64,000 nucleotides of DNA from an uncultured Psychrobacter sp. (GCF_947488565.1 NZ_CANKZC010000004.1:1-64000), one strand, 5' to 3'; positions 34,332 to 45,210 are shown, counted from the stretch's first letter. The notes: generated by a model from the sequence alone, not told the origin. Numbers and translations: made by a program.

Positions 34332-36650
34332 TTACTTCTCGTTTTCTAAGTCTTGCGCTTCAGTGACAGCAAGCGCCGTCATATTGACCACGCGTCGAGC
34401 TGTCGCTGATGGCGTCAAGATATGAACAGGCTTATTGGCTCCCAGTAAGATTGGGCCAATAGAGGCGCTGTTTGTTGCTGTTTTAAGCAAATTAAAGGCA
34501 ATGTTTGCAGCATCAAGCGTTGGCAAAATAAGCAAATTGGCCGCACCTTTTAGGTGACTTGATGGCATATCTTCTAAACGGATATGCTCATTAAGCGCAG
34601 CATCACCTTGCATCTCACCATCAAAATCGAAATCCACATTCATCTCGTTTAGTAGCTCATAGACTTTGCGCATTTTAACAGCACTAACGCGATCAGAGGT
34701 GCCAAAGTTTGAATGTGATACCAAAGCGACGCGCGGCGTGATGCCGAAGCGGTGCAATTGATCCGCAGCCAATACGGTCATTTCAGCCAATTGTTCAGCA
34801 GTAGGGTCTTCATGAATATAGGTATCAGCAATAAAGATATTGCGATCTTGCATGAGTACCGCATTCATTGCATAAAAGTCACTTACACCGTCTTTTTTAC
34901 CGATGACTTTTTGGACATAATCAAGATGTAATTGATAATGGCTAAACGTACCACAAATCATGCCCTCAGCGTCACCATTTTCGACCAGAAGCGCACCAAT
35001 AAGGCTGGTCTTACGACGGACATCACGACGAGCAAGCTCAATACTGACCCCGCGGCGTTTGTTTTTTTCGTAATAACCTTGCCAGTAATCTTTATAACGA
35101 GGATCATCATCTTGGTTGATAATGGTAATGTTTTCACCGTCTTTTAGACGTAAGCCAAGCTTCTCAATATTGTTTTCAATGACTGATGGACGTCCGACCA
35201 AGATAGGTTTTGCCAGCTTTTCATCAACGACGACTTGTACGGCAAGAAGGACATTGTTATCTTCACCTTCACAGTAAACGATACGCTTTGGATCTGACTT
35301 CGCACGAGAGAAGATAGGTTTCATCACAAACGCTGAGTTATACACAAACTCTGATAAGCGCTGACGATAAGTATCTAAGTTATCAATCGGTAAGGTTGCA
35401 ACACCTGAATCCATCGCCGCTTTTGCAACTGCAGAGGCAATCTCAATGATTAAGTTTGGCTCTAGCGGTCCTGGAATCAGATAATCAGGGCCAAAGCTTC
35501 TCATTTTGTCGATATTTCTGACGTTCGTGGTCGGCGTCGCTTCAACGTGCGCCATCGCTGCAATCGCACGTACGCAAGCAATTTTCATCTCTTCGTTAAC
35601 AGTCGTTGCACCTACATCTAATGCCCCACGGAAGATATAAGGAAAGCATAATGCGTTGTTAACTTGGTTTGGATAATCTGAGCGCCCGGTTGCCATAATG
35701 ACGTCTGGACGTACTGAATGTGCCAATTCTGGCATGATTTCAGGCGTTGGATTGGCGAGAGCAAAGATGATAGGGTTTTTTGCCATACGGCGTACCATAT
35801 CAGGGCTTAAAATGCCAGGCATTGATAGGCCGATAAACATGTCCACATCGTCCATCACATCATCAATGGTACTAGCATCAGTGTCACGAGCATAACGTTG
35901 TTTTGACTCATCTAGATTCTCACGACTGGTGGTGATAATACCGCGTGAATCAGAAACGAAAATATTGTTCTGATCAACACCAAGAGCACAGATGATGTCT
36001 AGGCAAGAAATGGCGGCAGCACCAGCACCTGAACAGACGATTTTGATCTCTTCAATCTTTTTGCCAGTCAGAATGAGGGCGTTTAGCATGGCGGCAGCAA
36101 CGATAATAGAGGTACCATGTTGATCGTCATGAAAAACTGGAATGTTCATACGTTTACGCAGCTCGCGCTCGATTTTAAAACATTCAGGTGCTTTGATGTC
36201 TTCTAAGTTAATACCACCAAACGTTGGCTCAAGCGATGCAACCGCTTCAATAAATTTGTCAGGATCATTTTGTTGAATCTCAATATCAAAAACATCGATA
36301 CCAGCGAATTTTTTGAATAATACCCCTTTACCTTCCATCACTGGTTTTGACGCCAGCGGACCGATATCACCCAAACCCAATACGGCAGTACCGTTAGTAA
36401 TAACACCAACCAAATTACTACGTGCTGTATATTTAGCGGCTGTCGTTGGGTCTTTTTGAATCTCAAGACAAGGTACTGCGACACCTGGCGAATAGGCTAA
36501 AGCTAAATCACGCTGGTTAGCCAGTTGTTTAATAGGTGTTACCGAGATTTTACCTGGTCTTGGAAACTCATGATAATGTAGAGCAGCCTGTTCGAACTGT
36601 TCTTTATCTGTATTAGGATTATCCATATTCAAATTGGTATCGTCATTCAT
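34332..36650 (-). CDS. maeB: NADP-dependent malic enzyme with phosphotransacetylase-like domain
   Basis: This is a 772-residue MaeB-type fusion. Residues about 1-430 are the malic enzyme: [48 protein letters not shown] and [11 protein letters not shown]. The rest is a PTA_PTB domain ([20 protein letters not shown], then [17 protein letters not shown]) that usually acts as an acetyl-CoA-sensing regulator. The ATG at 36650 is chosen. ATGs at 36662 and 36626 are alternatives, and none has a clear ribosome site. It complements the NAD enzyme MaeA encoded 14 kb away. Confidence 0.94.
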   Translation of the reverse strand: MNDDTNLNMDNPNTDKEQFEQAALHYHEFPRPGKISVTPIKQLANQRDLALAYSPGVAVPCLEIQKDPTTAAKYTARSNLVGVITNGTAVLGLGDIGPLASKPVMEGKGVLFKKFAGIDVFDIEIQQNDPDKFIEAVASLEPTFGGINLEDIKAPECFKIERELRKRMNIPVFHDDQHGTSIIVAAAMLNALILTGKKIEEIKIVCSGAGAAAISCLDIICALGVDQNNIFVSDSRGIITTSRENLDESKQRYARDTDASTIDDVMDDVDMFIGLSMPGILSPDMVRRMAKNPIIFALANPTPEIMPELAHSVRPDVIMATGRSDYPNQVNNALCFPYIFRGALDVGATTVNEEMKIACVRAIAAMAHVEATPTTNVRNIDKMRSFGPDYLIPGPLEPNLIIEIASAVAKAAMDSGVATLPIDNLDTYRQRLSEFVYNSAFVMKPIFSRAKSDPKRIVYCEGEDNNVLLAVQVVVDEKLAKPILVGRPSVIENNIEKLGLRLKDGENITIINQDDDPRYKDYWQGYYEKNKRRGVSIELARRDVRRKTSLIGALLVENGDAEGMICGTFSHYQLHLDYVQKVIGKKDGVSDFYAMNAVLMQDRNIFIADTYIHEDPTAEQLAEMTVLAADQLHRFGITPRVALVSHSNFGTSDRVSAVKMRKVYELLNEMNVDFDFDGEMQGDAALNEHIRLEDMPSSHLKGAANLLILPTLDAANIAFNLLKTATNSASIGPILLGANKPVHILTPSATARRVVNMTALAVTEAQDLENEK

Positions 36651-36662
36651 AATAATGGCCAT

Positions 36663-37092
36663 TGTTGGAATAAATTGAAATAAAACAAAGTATGATAAAC
36701 AAAATAAAGTAACGCTTGACCCCAAAAAATCGTCGAGTATAAGCTCCAGCAAATAACAGATTAAGGAGCTACTAAGCGACTATTAAAAGGCGATGCACAG
36801 TCAAAAAAGCGTTAAGCTATGATCAGATGATAACGTAAAGCGAAAAGCTAATAAACTTAGCTATTTTAGTCTAGCATTATTGATAATTAGCTGCCGAGTC
36901 AATCATAACGAAGTGCATAACTTATATAATAAATTGATAATGAACATTTAGCCAGTTGATAGTAACAAATAAAGTAAAATTTACAATATATATTCAATAT
37001 TGTGACTATTGTTTTAAATTTAGTCTAAATTTTACTGCCAGTTACTAGGTTAGTTGTTTCGTCTCAAGATTTTTTAGAAGTGACATAATGAT
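36663..37092. other. Intergenic upstream of maeB, no gene seen
   Basis: This is AT-rich sequence with no convincing gene. It runs from the maeB leader to the hairpin/heptamer element beside selO. Confidence 0.5.
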
Positions 37093-37177
37093 TAAACCCT
37101 AAACAGAGAATAATAAAAACATTTATTATTCTCTGTTTAGGGTTTAGGGTTTAGGGTTTAGGGTTTAGGGTTTAGGG
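37093..37177. repeat. 25-bp perfect hairpin fused to a (TTTAGGG)6 array
   Basis: Two perfectly complementary 25-nt arms (37093-37117 and 37122-37146, with CTCTGTTTAGGGTTT at the outer part of the right arm) enclose the 4-nt loop AACA. The right arm continues into six tandem TTTAGGG units (37136-37177), a plant-telomere-type heptamer. It lies just past the selO stop on the minus strand. No T-run follows, so it is not an ordinary terminator. Confidence 0.9.
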
Positions 37178-37213
37178 TTTAATAATAGCAATCAAAAAGA
37201 GATTCTATAGTAT

Positions 37214-38680
37214 TTATGAAGAGCAACTGATCGGCATTTGCGGTGCATTAGGAGCTGGAGGGGTACTATCAAGCGCTGTTGCGATATCTTGTACCGTATA
37301 TGGGCTAGCAAGCAATTCATATAAGCGTGACACCTCTTCAAACTGCCCTTGTTTAGCAGCAGTGATAGCGCGCTGAGCCATACTATTACGGAGTACATAG
37401 ACAGGATTAGTCGTTTGCATGTCGGTGACGACTTGTTCAATAGATAGCGCTTGCACATGCGCTAAATAACGCGCTGACCAATCTTGCCATACTTGTAATG
37501 CCTCACCTTGCAATTCATGAGTCAAGGTGGCTAATAACTGCTTCTCATAAGGGTAGTTCTCTGGAGATATTAAACCTAAGAGGGCACGAAAGCTATTGGT
37601 ATAATCAAGCAAGTTGTCTTCTAACAAGGTTAACCACTCAAAAGCTAAGCTTAAGCTTTCTTTTTGATGCGGCAATCCTAACTTCCGACACAGTCCTTGT
37701 TGATAATGTTGCATAAAGGTTGGTTCATAAGGGGCTAAGCAATCTGATAACGCGTCACGCGTCACGCCCTCTAAGCGCATAAAGTGCGGCAACCAAACAT
37801 TAAGATTCCAATGACCGATAGCAGGCTGGTTTTGATAGGTGTAGCGTCCGGTATGGTCTGAGTGGTTGTTGATCCAAGCAGGATTAAAACGTTCCATAAA
37901 ACCAAATGGCCCAAAATCTAGAGTGCTACCAGTGATGGATAGATTATCGGTATTCATCACTCCATGAGCAAACCCGATCAACTGCCAGTCGGCTATCATC
38001 CGTGCCGTACGCTCAACGACTGCTTGTAAAAATGCTAATACTGGCGCCTCGCTATCACGAGATTTTGGATAGTAAGTATCAATCATATAGTCAGTAAATT
38101 CACCAAGCAAATCAGGAGCAAAGCTTGCAATCCACTCTATGTGTCCTAAACGAATGTGACTATCGGCAACACGCATCAACGCCGCTCCCGCCTCCATACG
38201 TTCACGGCGTACTGGCGTGTCGGAAACCACAAAGCCAAGCGCATTAGAGGAGGGGATATCAAGTTGCGTCAGAGCATGACCACACAAGTATTCACGAATA
38301 GTACTGCGCAATACCGCGCGCCCGTCGCCCATTCGTGAGTAAGGCGTTAGACCTGAGCCTTTAAGATGTAAGTCTTGCAATTGATTATTGTGGTCCAATA
38401 CTTGCGCCACGAGCAAGCCGCGTCCATCACCTAATTGACCTGCCCATTGTCCAAATTGATGACCTGCATAAGCCATCGCCAAAGGCTCGAACTGAGAAGG
38501 AACATACTGACCTCCAACGATATCTACCCAGCGTGCCATTAAGTCGTCATCATCTGCCCAACCAAGCTGCTCTGCTACTTGGGTATTAAAATGCCCTGCA
38601 CGCGGACTTTCAAGCGCCGTTGGGGGCTGCTTATGATATAAGCGTGGGTCTAGATTGACATAGGTGTTCTGATAATGCAT
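37214..38680 (-). CDS. selO: Protein adenylyltransferase SelO (YdiU)
   Basis: This is a 488-residue pseudokinase-fold AMPylase. The family hallmarks are clear: YAGHQFGQWAGQLGDGRG, LHLKGSGLTPYSRMGDGRAVLRS, HGVMNTDNLS and TLDFGPFGFM. SelO transfers AMP to Ser/Thr/Tyr of redox-related proteins. Most bacterial forms lack the selenocysteine, and here the C-terminus ends Cys-Ser-Ser, with a Cys at the place where eukaryotic SelO has Sec. It appears monocistronic. Confidence 0.92.
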   Translation of the reverse strand: MHYQNTYVNLDPRLYHKQPPTALESPRAGHFNTQVAEQLGWADDDDLMARWVDIVGGQYVPSQFEPLAMAYAGHQFGQWAGQLGDGRGLLVAQVLDHNNQLQDLHLKGSGLTPYSRMGDGRAVLRSTIREYLCGHALTQLDIPSSNALGFVVSDTPVRRERMEAGAALMRVADSHIRLGHIEWIASFAPDLLGEFTDYMIDTYYPKSRDSEAPVLAFLQAVVERTARMIADWQLIGFAHGVMNTDNLSITGSTLDFGPFGFMERFNPAWINNHSDHTGRYTYQNQPAIGHWNLNVWLPHFMRLEGVTRDALSDCLAPYEPTFMQHYQQGLCRKLGLPHQKESLSLAFEWLTLLEDNLLDYTNSFRALLGLISPENYPYEKQLLATLTHELQGEALQVWQDWSARYLAHVQALSIEQVVTDMQTTNPVYVLRNSMAQRAITAAKQGQFEEVSRLYELLASPYTVQDIATALDSTPPAPNAPQMPISCSS

Positions 38681-38852
38681 GTGGTATTTTCCTGTGGAAA
38701 CTGACTAGAGATATATAATAGAAAATAACGATAAATCTACTATAACATAGCCTTAATATTACACCTGTAGACTCTGTCCATATCTTGTAATCTACTGTGT
38801 CTAATGAAATGACTGATATGCTGTCAAACTGCGCGTATGTTTTTAAACGCCA

Positions 38853-38888
38853 TAAAAAATCCCCCTATCTTCTATAGAAAGGGGGATT
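38853..38888 (-). terminator. Terminator of the desaturase gene
   Basis: AATCCCCC at 38858-38865 pairs with GGGGGATT at 38881-38888, with an inner TTCTATAGAA palindrome. On the minus strand a T-run follows. Confidence 0.75.
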
Positions 38889-38933
38889 AGATAACATTTA
38901 ATAGAACACTAACGAGTAATAAATCAGCTCATT

Positions 38934-40337
38934 TTAAGCAGCTTTATCTTTATAGCCAATTGAGCGAAAAGCAATCTTCAAATTATCATTATGCGCATGG
39001 ATTTTTTGTTCAATCTTGGCATACTCAAGCTTGAGCTTATCGTCCACTTCATGCAAGCGATCTGCAAATTCCGTTTTTTTCATCTCAACTGCTTTGGCTT
39101 TTAACGCCTGCCATTCTTCTACTGTTTGCGTGAACGCATCATACTCAAACTTGATGCGATCTTGGAAGCTTTGCATGACATGAGGAATATCAAGGCCGCT
39201 TGCACTTACTGTATCGATTTGCTGCTGAGCTTGTTTAAACTGCATTTGTACTTCAGCATGTTTGATTGTAGTGTCATCGACTGTACGTAACTCAGTTGTC
39301 AAGCCAACTTTAGAGAGACCAGCGATCAACCATTTGGTTGGATCATACTGCCACCATTTCACACCATTACGATAATCATATTGGAAGAAATGATGGTAAT
39401 TATGATAACCCTCACCCCATGTAAATAAAGCTAAAAAGAAATTATCGCGTGCAGTATTGGTGTCAGTATAAGGACGGCTACCAAACATATGACATAACGA
39501 GTTGATAAAGAACGTGAAGTGATGCGTCAATACTAGACGTAACAGACCTGCAAGTACAAGCGTACCCCAAACATCACCCACTAACCAACCAACAGCTGCG
39601 ACCAATCCAACGTTGGCTGCTAGTACCCAAAGGCCATAATACTTATGCTGAATTTGAAGGACTTTGTCTTTAGTTAAGTCTGGAATGTTTTTATAGTCAA
39701 ACTTACCACTTGGATAATTACGTAGCATCCAGCCGATATGACTGAACCAAAAACCACGTTTGGCTGAATAAGGGTCTTCTATACGATCATCAACATGACG
39801 ATGATGAGTACGGTGACCTGAGACCCAGTCAAATGCAGAGCCTTGTACTGCTAGCGTTGAACCTAGTAGTAAAAAGTTTTTTACCACTGGATGCGCTTTA
39901 TAAGCACGATGCGACAGCAAGCGGTGATAACCTGCAGTAATACTGATGCCCGTCCATACCATAAAAGCACCAAAGACACCCCAAACAGGCGCGCTTACTT
40001 GATGGGTAAACAAATACCATGGAGTAATGACAGCCGCAGCAATAGGAGTCGCTACTAGTATGGTCGCCGGTATCCAATTGATGGGGGCTTTTTTGAACTC
40101 AAGCTCTTGTAAATCAAGAGTCTGGTTACTGGTAGTGACGTCATTTTGCTTAGCAGTTTTTGTATAGTTACGTTTTGCGGTAGGCTGCTCATCAAGCGCA
40201 GCTTTCGCTTTGTTATTATCAAACCACGTTTTAAAACGTCCAACCTGAGTGGTTGCGTTATCCAAAATGCTGTCACCAGATTTGATAGCGAAACGTAAGC
40301 CTTTAAGCGGTAAGCCCATTGCTTTTTTTGCAATCAT
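38934..40337 (-). CDS. Membrane acyl-CoA/acyl-lipid delta-9-type desaturase with coiled-coil tail
   Basis: This is a 467-residue membrane desaturase. All three His boxes of the stearoyl-CoA desaturase class are present: HRLLSHR, HRTHHRHVD and HNYHHFF. Paired TM segments surround them (about 100-145 and 230-270). It inserts a cis double bond into fatty acyl chains, important for membrane fluidity in cold-adapted bacteria. Two additions are visible: an about 90-residue basic N-terminal region and an about 100-residue C-terminal region (from about 370) rich in Glu, Lys, Gln and Ala that looks coiled-coil. The delta-9 position is inferred from class. Confidence 0.88.
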   Translation of the reverse strand: MIAKKAMGLPLKGLRFAIKSGDSILDNATTQVGRFKTWFDNNKAKAALDEQPTAKRNYTKTAKQNDVTTSNQTLDLQELEFKKAPINWIPATILVATPIAAAVITPWYLFTHQVSAPVWGVFGAFMVWTGISITAGYHRLLSHRAYKAHPVVKNFLLLGSTLAVQGSAFDWVSGHRTHHRHVDDRIEDPYSAKRGFWFSHIGWMLRNYPSGKFDYKNIPDLTKDKVLQIQHKYYGLWVLAANVGLVAAVGWLVGDVWGTLVLAGLLRLVLTHHFTFFINSLCHMFGSRPYTDTNTARDNFFLALFTWGEGYHNYHHFFQYDYRNGVKWWQYDPTKWLIAGLSKVGLTTELRTVDDTTIKHAEVQMQFKQAQQQIDTVSASGLDIPHVMQSFQDRIKFEYDAFTQTVEEWQALKAKAVEMKKTEFADRLHEVDDKLKLEYAKIEQKIHAHNDNLKIAFRSIGYKDKAA

Positions 40338-40653
40338 ATAATTTTCCTAGCGGTATTAGTTTCAGGCTCTATATTACCCTAAAAGAAGCAGAAAGTGAAC
40401 GTTTATACACTAGAAAAATATTAATAAATAACAATAACTTGTATGAGTTATTCGATATTTTATTGTAAATACCCTGTTAGCTATCAGGTATTGTGTGAAA
40501 GTGTAAGTTCTACTAAAGCTATGTTAAGACACCATTGATTAATAAATAGCTAAAGCCGTCTTATCATAAGCGTTAAAAACCTTAGCAAATCGAGCTAAAT
40601 ATATGACGCAAATAGTAATATAGGCTGTTAGCTTACGACAATTGTCAAAAAAT
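40338..40653. other. Intergenic between desaturase and GDPD genes, no gene seen
   Basis: This is AT-rich leader sequence of the minus-strand desaturase gene. No ribosome site plus frame, RNA gene or strong terminator could be identified. Confidence 0.5.
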
Positions 40654-41493
40654 TTATAACAATTGACTTGGAATGTCAGTAATAATGACGTCTACCTGCC
40701 ATTCGACAAGTTTTTTTGCAATTTCTATATCGTTTACCGTCCACGCACTGACTGGTAAACCGTAACGATGCGCGTTTTGAATAATAGATTTGGTGATTAA
40801 GGGATAATGTATGCCAAGCTGGGTACAGCCCAGCTGTAAGGCGGTATTAGGTGCTGAGACTATCGAGTGCGGTGTTCGTACCAGTAAGCCACGCGGAATA
40901 TTTGCAAGCAGTTTATTGCATTGCAATTGGGCCAAAAGTTGCACATCAAAAGTAGTAAGAACGATAGGCAGGCTGGCAAGGGGCGTACCTACCAGATAGC
41001 GTATTAACGCTTGTATCAGTTTAGAGTAATTTGTTCGGTTATGAGTCTTAATCTCCAGCTCAATATGAGTGAACTGAGTCAAAGCAGGTAGCGTGATTTT
41101 GTGGTTTTGAGTCTTAGCTATTTTAGTTGTTTCAGTTACTTGAGTGACTAGGTCTTTAGGGACCTGTGGTTGAGAAAAAATAGTAGAAGAGTAGGTCATA
41201 GACTGCGCCAACATGTCCAAGGTCATTATTTTATGACCCAATTGTAGTTGGCGCTGAATTTCAATCAAGCTTAGCTGATCCACTCGTGACTGTAAGCCAC
41301 AAAGTCGTTGTAGCGTCTCGTCATGAAATATTACCAGATGACCATCGGCAGTAAGTTGTACGTCAAACTCTACGCCTGACAAGCCTTGTGCCTGTAGCTT
41401 ATAAGCATGTTCAAAACCAAATAGCGTGTTTTCCAATGCTTCACTACGCGCACCTCGATGACCTAGGAGCAAAGTATTATCAAGTTTTATCAT
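40654..41493 (-). CDS. Glycerophosphodiester phosphodiesterase
   Basis: This is a 279-residue GDPD-family protein without signal peptide, so cytoplasmic (UgpQ-like). The catalytic H12-R13 are in LLGHRGARSE, the metal Glu/Asp in GVEFDVQLTADGHLVIFHDE, and the later Glu in HIELEIKTH. The C-terminal VSAWTVNDIE and VDVIITDIPS are typical. A longer than usual insert (residues about 95-140) separates the first and second halves. It hydrolyses glycerophosphodiesters to glycerol-3-phosphate and an alcohol. Confidence 0.88.
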   Translation of the reverse strand: MIKLDNTLLLGHRGARSEALENTLFGFEHAYKLQAQGLSGVEFDVQLTADGHLVIFHDETLQRLCGLQSRVDQLSLIEIQRQLQLGHKIMTLDMLAQSMTYSSTIFSQPQVPKDLVTQVTETTKIAKTQNHKITLPALTQFTHIELEIKTHNRTNYSKLIQALIRYLVGTPLASLPIVLTTFDVQLLAQLQCNKLLANIPRGLLVRTPHSIVSAPNTALQLGCTQLGIHYPLITKSIIQNAHRYGLPVSAWTVNDIEIAKKLVEWQVDVIITDIPSQLL

Positions 41494-41759
41494 AACTACC
41501 TATCATCAATTATTCGTCGAGCAATTATCTGTTGATCAATAATATGATGCCTCATAAATTTTTGCGTAAAAGAGTAGAGAAGTATAGTAGATTTTGGTTT
41601 TGTACAGCTAAAACAAAGCAATAACAACGATCAACTTAAACAAGCAACCAAACTGTTTTATACATAGACAGCTTAATAAGTGTTTGTTGCGTTTTTGCAA
41701 CTAAAAAGGGCTTTTATAGTCTTTGATGGGTCTTATTTGTATATCAATGGTCTACATTA
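41494..41759. other. Intergenic upstream of the lipoprotein promoter, no gene seen
   Basis: The stretch between the divergent GDPD and lipoprotein genes shows no coding frame with a ribosome site. Confidence 0.45.
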
Positions 41760-41788
41760 CTGACCATCTGCGACAAACCTCGTATAAT
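41760..41788 (+). promoter_or_regulatory. Predicted sigma-70 promoter of the lipoprotein gene
   Basis: CTGACC at 41760-41765 and TATAAT at 41783-41788 are separated by 17 bp. The lipoprotein ATG is 112 bp downstream of the -10. Confidence 0.45.
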
Positions 41789-41899
41789 GAGCTGATTTTA
41801 ATATTGGTCGTATAAAGCTGTTACAGCGTTATGGCAACCTAGATAGCTATACTGTCTACCGTTGACGGTGCAAATGAGTAAATCGGGAGCAAAACAAAT

Positions 41900-42853
41900 A
41901 TGAGCGTAGCAAATAAAAAGTGGTCAAAATGGCAGCAAATTGCTGGTATTAGTGTGATATGTGGTTTAGCGATTGCTGGTTGTGAACGTTCGGATAAAGA
42001 TGATACTACTGAGACAGCTGAGGTTACTACTGAGCAACCAGCAGCCAATGATGGTACGGTTGTTCCTGCTATTAGCTGTGATAATCCAATGGTACAAGAT
42101 CGTTTGAAATCTGCTTTAAGAAACACACTTAATCAGCAAGCACAGTCAACGGCTGCCAACTATGCGAACATAGCAGAAGTCAGCATAGACAACAGTATTT
42201 TAATTGATAAAGTAGATGGGGTAATGATTGATGTGCAAAATGCTGCCATCTTACAAGAAGCCAATGCAAATGGTATGACAACTTGTCAGGCAAGCGTTAG
42301 TATGACACTGCCAAGCGAAGATTTGTACCAAGCCAGTCAGATGAGTGCGGCGAACAATCAGCCAAGTCTGCAAACGCGACTCGCTCAAAACAACATCCGT
42401 ATCAACAATAACATGTTAGTCGATGATGCATTCACTTATGTTGCTGGTGCGCAAAGTGGGCAAATACAAGCCCGTATTGCAGGTCAGCCAGCTCTTATCG
42501 CTATTGTGTCTGATGTGATGGCAAGCTCTGTGACACAGTCAGTTGTAGAAGAACAACGAGCGGAGCGTCAAAAGCAAGAAGCAGCACGTCGCCGTGAAGC
42601 AGCTCGCAAGAATAGTGAGAATCAGATAAAGCGTCAACCAAAGCCTGTCACGCCAGTCGAGCCTGCACGCCCAGCTGAGCCTGCTACGCCGCCTACTATC
42701 AATAAAAGTAATAATGACAATAATGCCGAAGAAACAGCTGCACTACCTAGTGTCGATGCCAAGCCACCAGTGACGCCTGAAGCACCAAAAGTCGTCCCAA
42801 AGGATGACAGCATCGATATGATTATTGTAGAAGATGAAAGCGCAACCTATTAA
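41900..42853 (+). CDS. Putative lipoprotein of unknown function
   Basis: This is a 317-residue protein with an N-terminal hydrophobic helix ending in the lipobox LAIAGC (Cys 28). A Thr/Glu-rich linker follows, then a globular part (about 55-215) with two cysteines that could pair. A charged QKQEAARRREAARKN helix comes next, and then a Pro/Ala/Glu-rich, low-complexity tail. GGGAG precedes the ATG. The tail may span the periplasm or contact peptidoglycan. I do not recognise the family. Similar lipoproteins are expected in Moraxellaceae but function is unknown. Confidence 0.75.
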   Translation: MSVANKKWSKWQQIAGISVICGLAIAGCERSDKDDTTETAEVTTEQPAANDGTVVPAISCDNPMVQDRLKSALRNTLNQQAQSTAANYANIAEVSIDNSILIDKVDGVMIDVQNAAILQEANANGMTTCQASVSMTLPSEDLYQASQMSAANNQPSLQTRLAQNNIRINNNMLVDDAFTYVAGAQSGQIQARIAGQPALIAIVSDVMASSVTQSVVEEQRAERQKQEAARRREAARKNSENQIKRQPKPVTPVEPARPAEPATPPTINKSNNDNNAEETAALPSVDAKPPVTPEAPKVVPKDDSIDMIIVEDESATY

Positions 42854-42885
42854 TTGCTAGGTTCTGTGCTCTAAATCTAAATAGC

Positions 42886-42916
42886 GCCTGCAACTAGCAT
42901 AAGTTGCAGGCTTTTT
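42886..42916. terminator. Terminator between convergent genes
   Basis: GCCTGCAACT at 42886-42895 pairs with AGTTGCAGGC at 42902-42911 over a 6-nt loop, followed by TTTTT. It lies after the lipoprotein gene. Confidence 0.9.
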
Positions 42917-42946
42917 GCATATAGCACGCGCTCATTGACTGTCAGG

Positions 42947-43600
42947 TTAACTGTTGTTTTGATTATCGTTGATGGCAACGTTCTCTAAGACTTGACTGTC
43001 CCACAGTACCTCAGAGATCTGCTTTGGGTCCGTGCAAAAACGTGCAGCGACAAACAACCAATCAGACAAACGATTGATAAAGCTTACCGCAGTACTGCGA
43101 ATGGCTTGCGGATGCTCTTCCTGTAATAGCACAGCTTGGCGCTCAGCACGGCGACACACACTACGCGCTACATGCAATTGACTGACCAATAATGAACCTG
43201 TAGGCAGGATAAAGTCCTTTAGCGGCGGCAAGCTAGTATTCATCGCATCGATTTGTTGCTCTAACCAGTCTACATGAGCGGGAGTAACACCTTCATATTC
43301 TGGCATAGCAAGCTCGCCACCGATGTTGAATAATAGATGCTGAAGCACCACTAGCGCTTGAGTGACATCTGACGCTTTTTGTTGCAAGCGTTCAGGTAAC
43401 TGTTGCGCGCTTGGGTTTTTACTATCAGCTATAGCTTGTGTCAGATGCGCTCGTACCAAACCGATGTGTGAATTGAGCTCGTCGATATCACCCATAACGC
43501 TAAATAGATTGTCCGCTTTACTTACGCGGCTACCATCTGCCATACCAGTACTACCATCATCACCGGTACGTGTATATATTTTACTCAAACGATTGCCCAT
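42947..43600 (-). CDS. Cob(I)alamin adenosyltransferase, PduO type
   Basis: This is a 217-residue PduO-type ATP:corrinoid adenosyltransferase. It has the N-terminal IYTRTGDDGSTGMADGSRV (ATP-binding) and a GDIDELNSHIGL helix. The later RSVCRRAERQ and INRLSDWLFVAAR helices, which hold the catalytic Arg and Asp, are also present. It makes adenosylcobalamin from cob(I)alamin. AAGGAT precedes the ATG. It stands alone between a lipoprotein gene and cysS. No B12-dependent enzyme is in the window. Confidence 0.92.
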   Translation of the reverse strand: MGNRLSKIYTRTGDDGSTGMADGSRVSKADNLFSVMGDIDELNSHIGLVRAHLTQAIADSKNPSAQQLPERLQQKASDVTQALVVLQHLLFNIGGELAMPEYEGVTPAHVDWLEQQIDAMNTSLPPLKDFILPTGSLLVSQLHVARSVCRRAERQAVLLQEEHPQAIRSTAVSFINRLSDWLFVAARFCTDPKQISEVLWDSQVLENVAINDNQNNS

Positions 43601-43732
43601 CTCTTATCCTTAATAGTTTTTGAATGTATGCAAGTTTTAGTTATCTGGCTATTGTAGTATTTTCCTGCCGTTTTCGCTAAGATAATAGGTTACGTTTTAT
43701 TTTCTTTATTTTTATCAAAAGGCTTTTACATT

Positions 43733-45193
43733 ATGACCACACCACTTGCCGATGCGATGTCTCAGCTTATCATTTATGATTCACTCACTGGCGGCAAACG
43801 TCAACTTGAACCACTTAAAGCAGGACAGGTAGGCATGTATGTATGCGGTATGACTGTCTATGATTATTGTCACATTGGTCATGCTCGCGTTATGGTTGGG
43901 TTTGATATGGTAGTGCGCTGGCTGGCACGACTAGGCTATGATGTTAATTATGTGCGCAATATTACCGATATCGACGACAAAATAATTGCTCGAGCTAACG
44001 AGAACGGCGAAGATATTAGTGCGTTGACGCAGCGTTTTATCGAAGCGATGCATGAAGATGCGGCCGCACTCGGCTGCAAGATGCCAGATGCTGAGCCACG
44101 TGCCACTGATCACATTGATGAGATGCAACAAATGATTGAGACGCTGGTTACGGGTGACTATGCGTATGCAGGCGACAATGGTGATGTCTATTATGCAGTA
44201 GACAGCTTCTCTGACTATGGCAAATTGTCTAAGCGTAACCTTGATGATATGCAAGCCGGCTCGCGGGTCGATGTCGAAAACGACAAGCGTAACCCGTTTG
44301 ACTTTGTCCTTTGGAAATCGGCAAAGCCTGATGAGCCGCAGTGGGCGTCCCCTTGGGGCCAAGGGCGCCCAGGTTGGCATATTGAGTGCTCGGCGATGTC
44401 GACTAAATGCCTTGGTAATACCTTTGATATCCATGGCGGTGGACATGATTTGCAGTTTCCGCATCACGAAAATGAGATAGCGCAGTCTGAAGCAGCGACA
44501 GGTTGCGAATACGCGCGCAACTGGATGCACATCGGTTTTATCAATGTCGATGGCGAAAAAATGTCTAAGTCATTAGGTAACTTTTTTACCATTCGCGATG
44601 TAACCGCCAGATATTTGCCTGAGACGGTACGTTTTTTCTTGTTATCAAGCCATTATCGTAGCCAAGTAAACTTCTCTGATAGTGCTTTAGATGAAGCACA
44701 TAATAGCCTAAGCAGATTATATAATGCCTTGAAACTGGCTGAACAGCAAAAAGGGCAATCGATAACAGTCACTGATGAATTGATCAATGATGCTTATAGT
44801 AGCGCAGCTGGACAAGATTTTATCAAAGCCATGAATGATGATTTTAATAGCTCGACAGCGATTAGTGTTTTGTTTGGGCTGGCACGTGATGTCAATAAAG
44901 CGATTAAAGCGGAAGATTTAGACACCGCATGGCGCTTGGCGCAGCAGCTAAAAGTGTTGGCACAAGTGCTCAATATTTTACAGCAGCCAGTGCAGCAGTT
45001 TTTGCAAGCTGTGATTGGTGAGCAAACAGATGATGGGCTAACAGATGCCGCTATTGATAATTTGATTATCGAGCGTGCAAAGGCCAAAACCGACAAAAAC
45101 TTTGCGCGTGCTGATGAAGTACGCGAGCAACTAAAAGAGGCAGGTATTGAGCTTGAAGACAGCCGTACTGGTACAACATGGCGCCGTGCTTAA
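43733..45193 (+). CDS. cysS: Cysteinyl-tRNA synthetase
   Basis: This is a 486-residue class I synthetase. HIGH appears as [13 protein letters not shown] as [10 protein letters not shown], and zinc ligands include the Cys of [10 protein letters not shown] plus GWHIECSAM and the HHENE segment. The C-terminal DALR-type helical domain is complete. It charges tRNA-Cys in the cytoplasm. It is followed by a terminator that is itself duplicated 2.1 kb downstream. Confidence 0.97.
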   Translation: MTTPLADAMSQLIIYDSLTGGKRQLEPLKAGQVGMYVCGMTVYDYCHIGHARVMVGFDMVVRWLARLGYDVNYVRNITDIDDKIIARANENGEDISALTQRFIEAMHEDAAALGCKMPDAEPRATDHIDEMQQMIETLVTGDYAYAGDNGDVYYAVDSFSDYGKLSKRNLDDMQAGSRVDVENDKRNPFDFVLWKSAKPDEPQWASPWGQGRPGWHIECSAMSTKCLGNTFDIHGGGHDLQFPHHENEIAQSEAATGCEYARNWMHIGFINVDGEKMSKSLGNFFTIRDVTARYLPETVRFFLLSSHYRSQVNFSDSALDEAHNSLSRLYNALKLAEQQKGQSITVTDELINDAYSSAAGQDFIKAMNDDFNSSTAISVLFGLARDVNKAIKAEDLDTAWRLAQQLKVLAQVLNILQQPVQQFLQAVIGEQTDDGLTDAAIDNLIIERAKAKTDKNFARADEVREQLKEAGIELEDSRTGTTWRRA

Positions 45194-45210
45194 GCCGATT
45201 GCTGGTGATA

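Noticed and set aside
43931..44530. 199-codon open frame on the minus strand
   Set aside because: It is antisense to cysS, which has complete class I synthetase motifs. The antisense product shows no motif.
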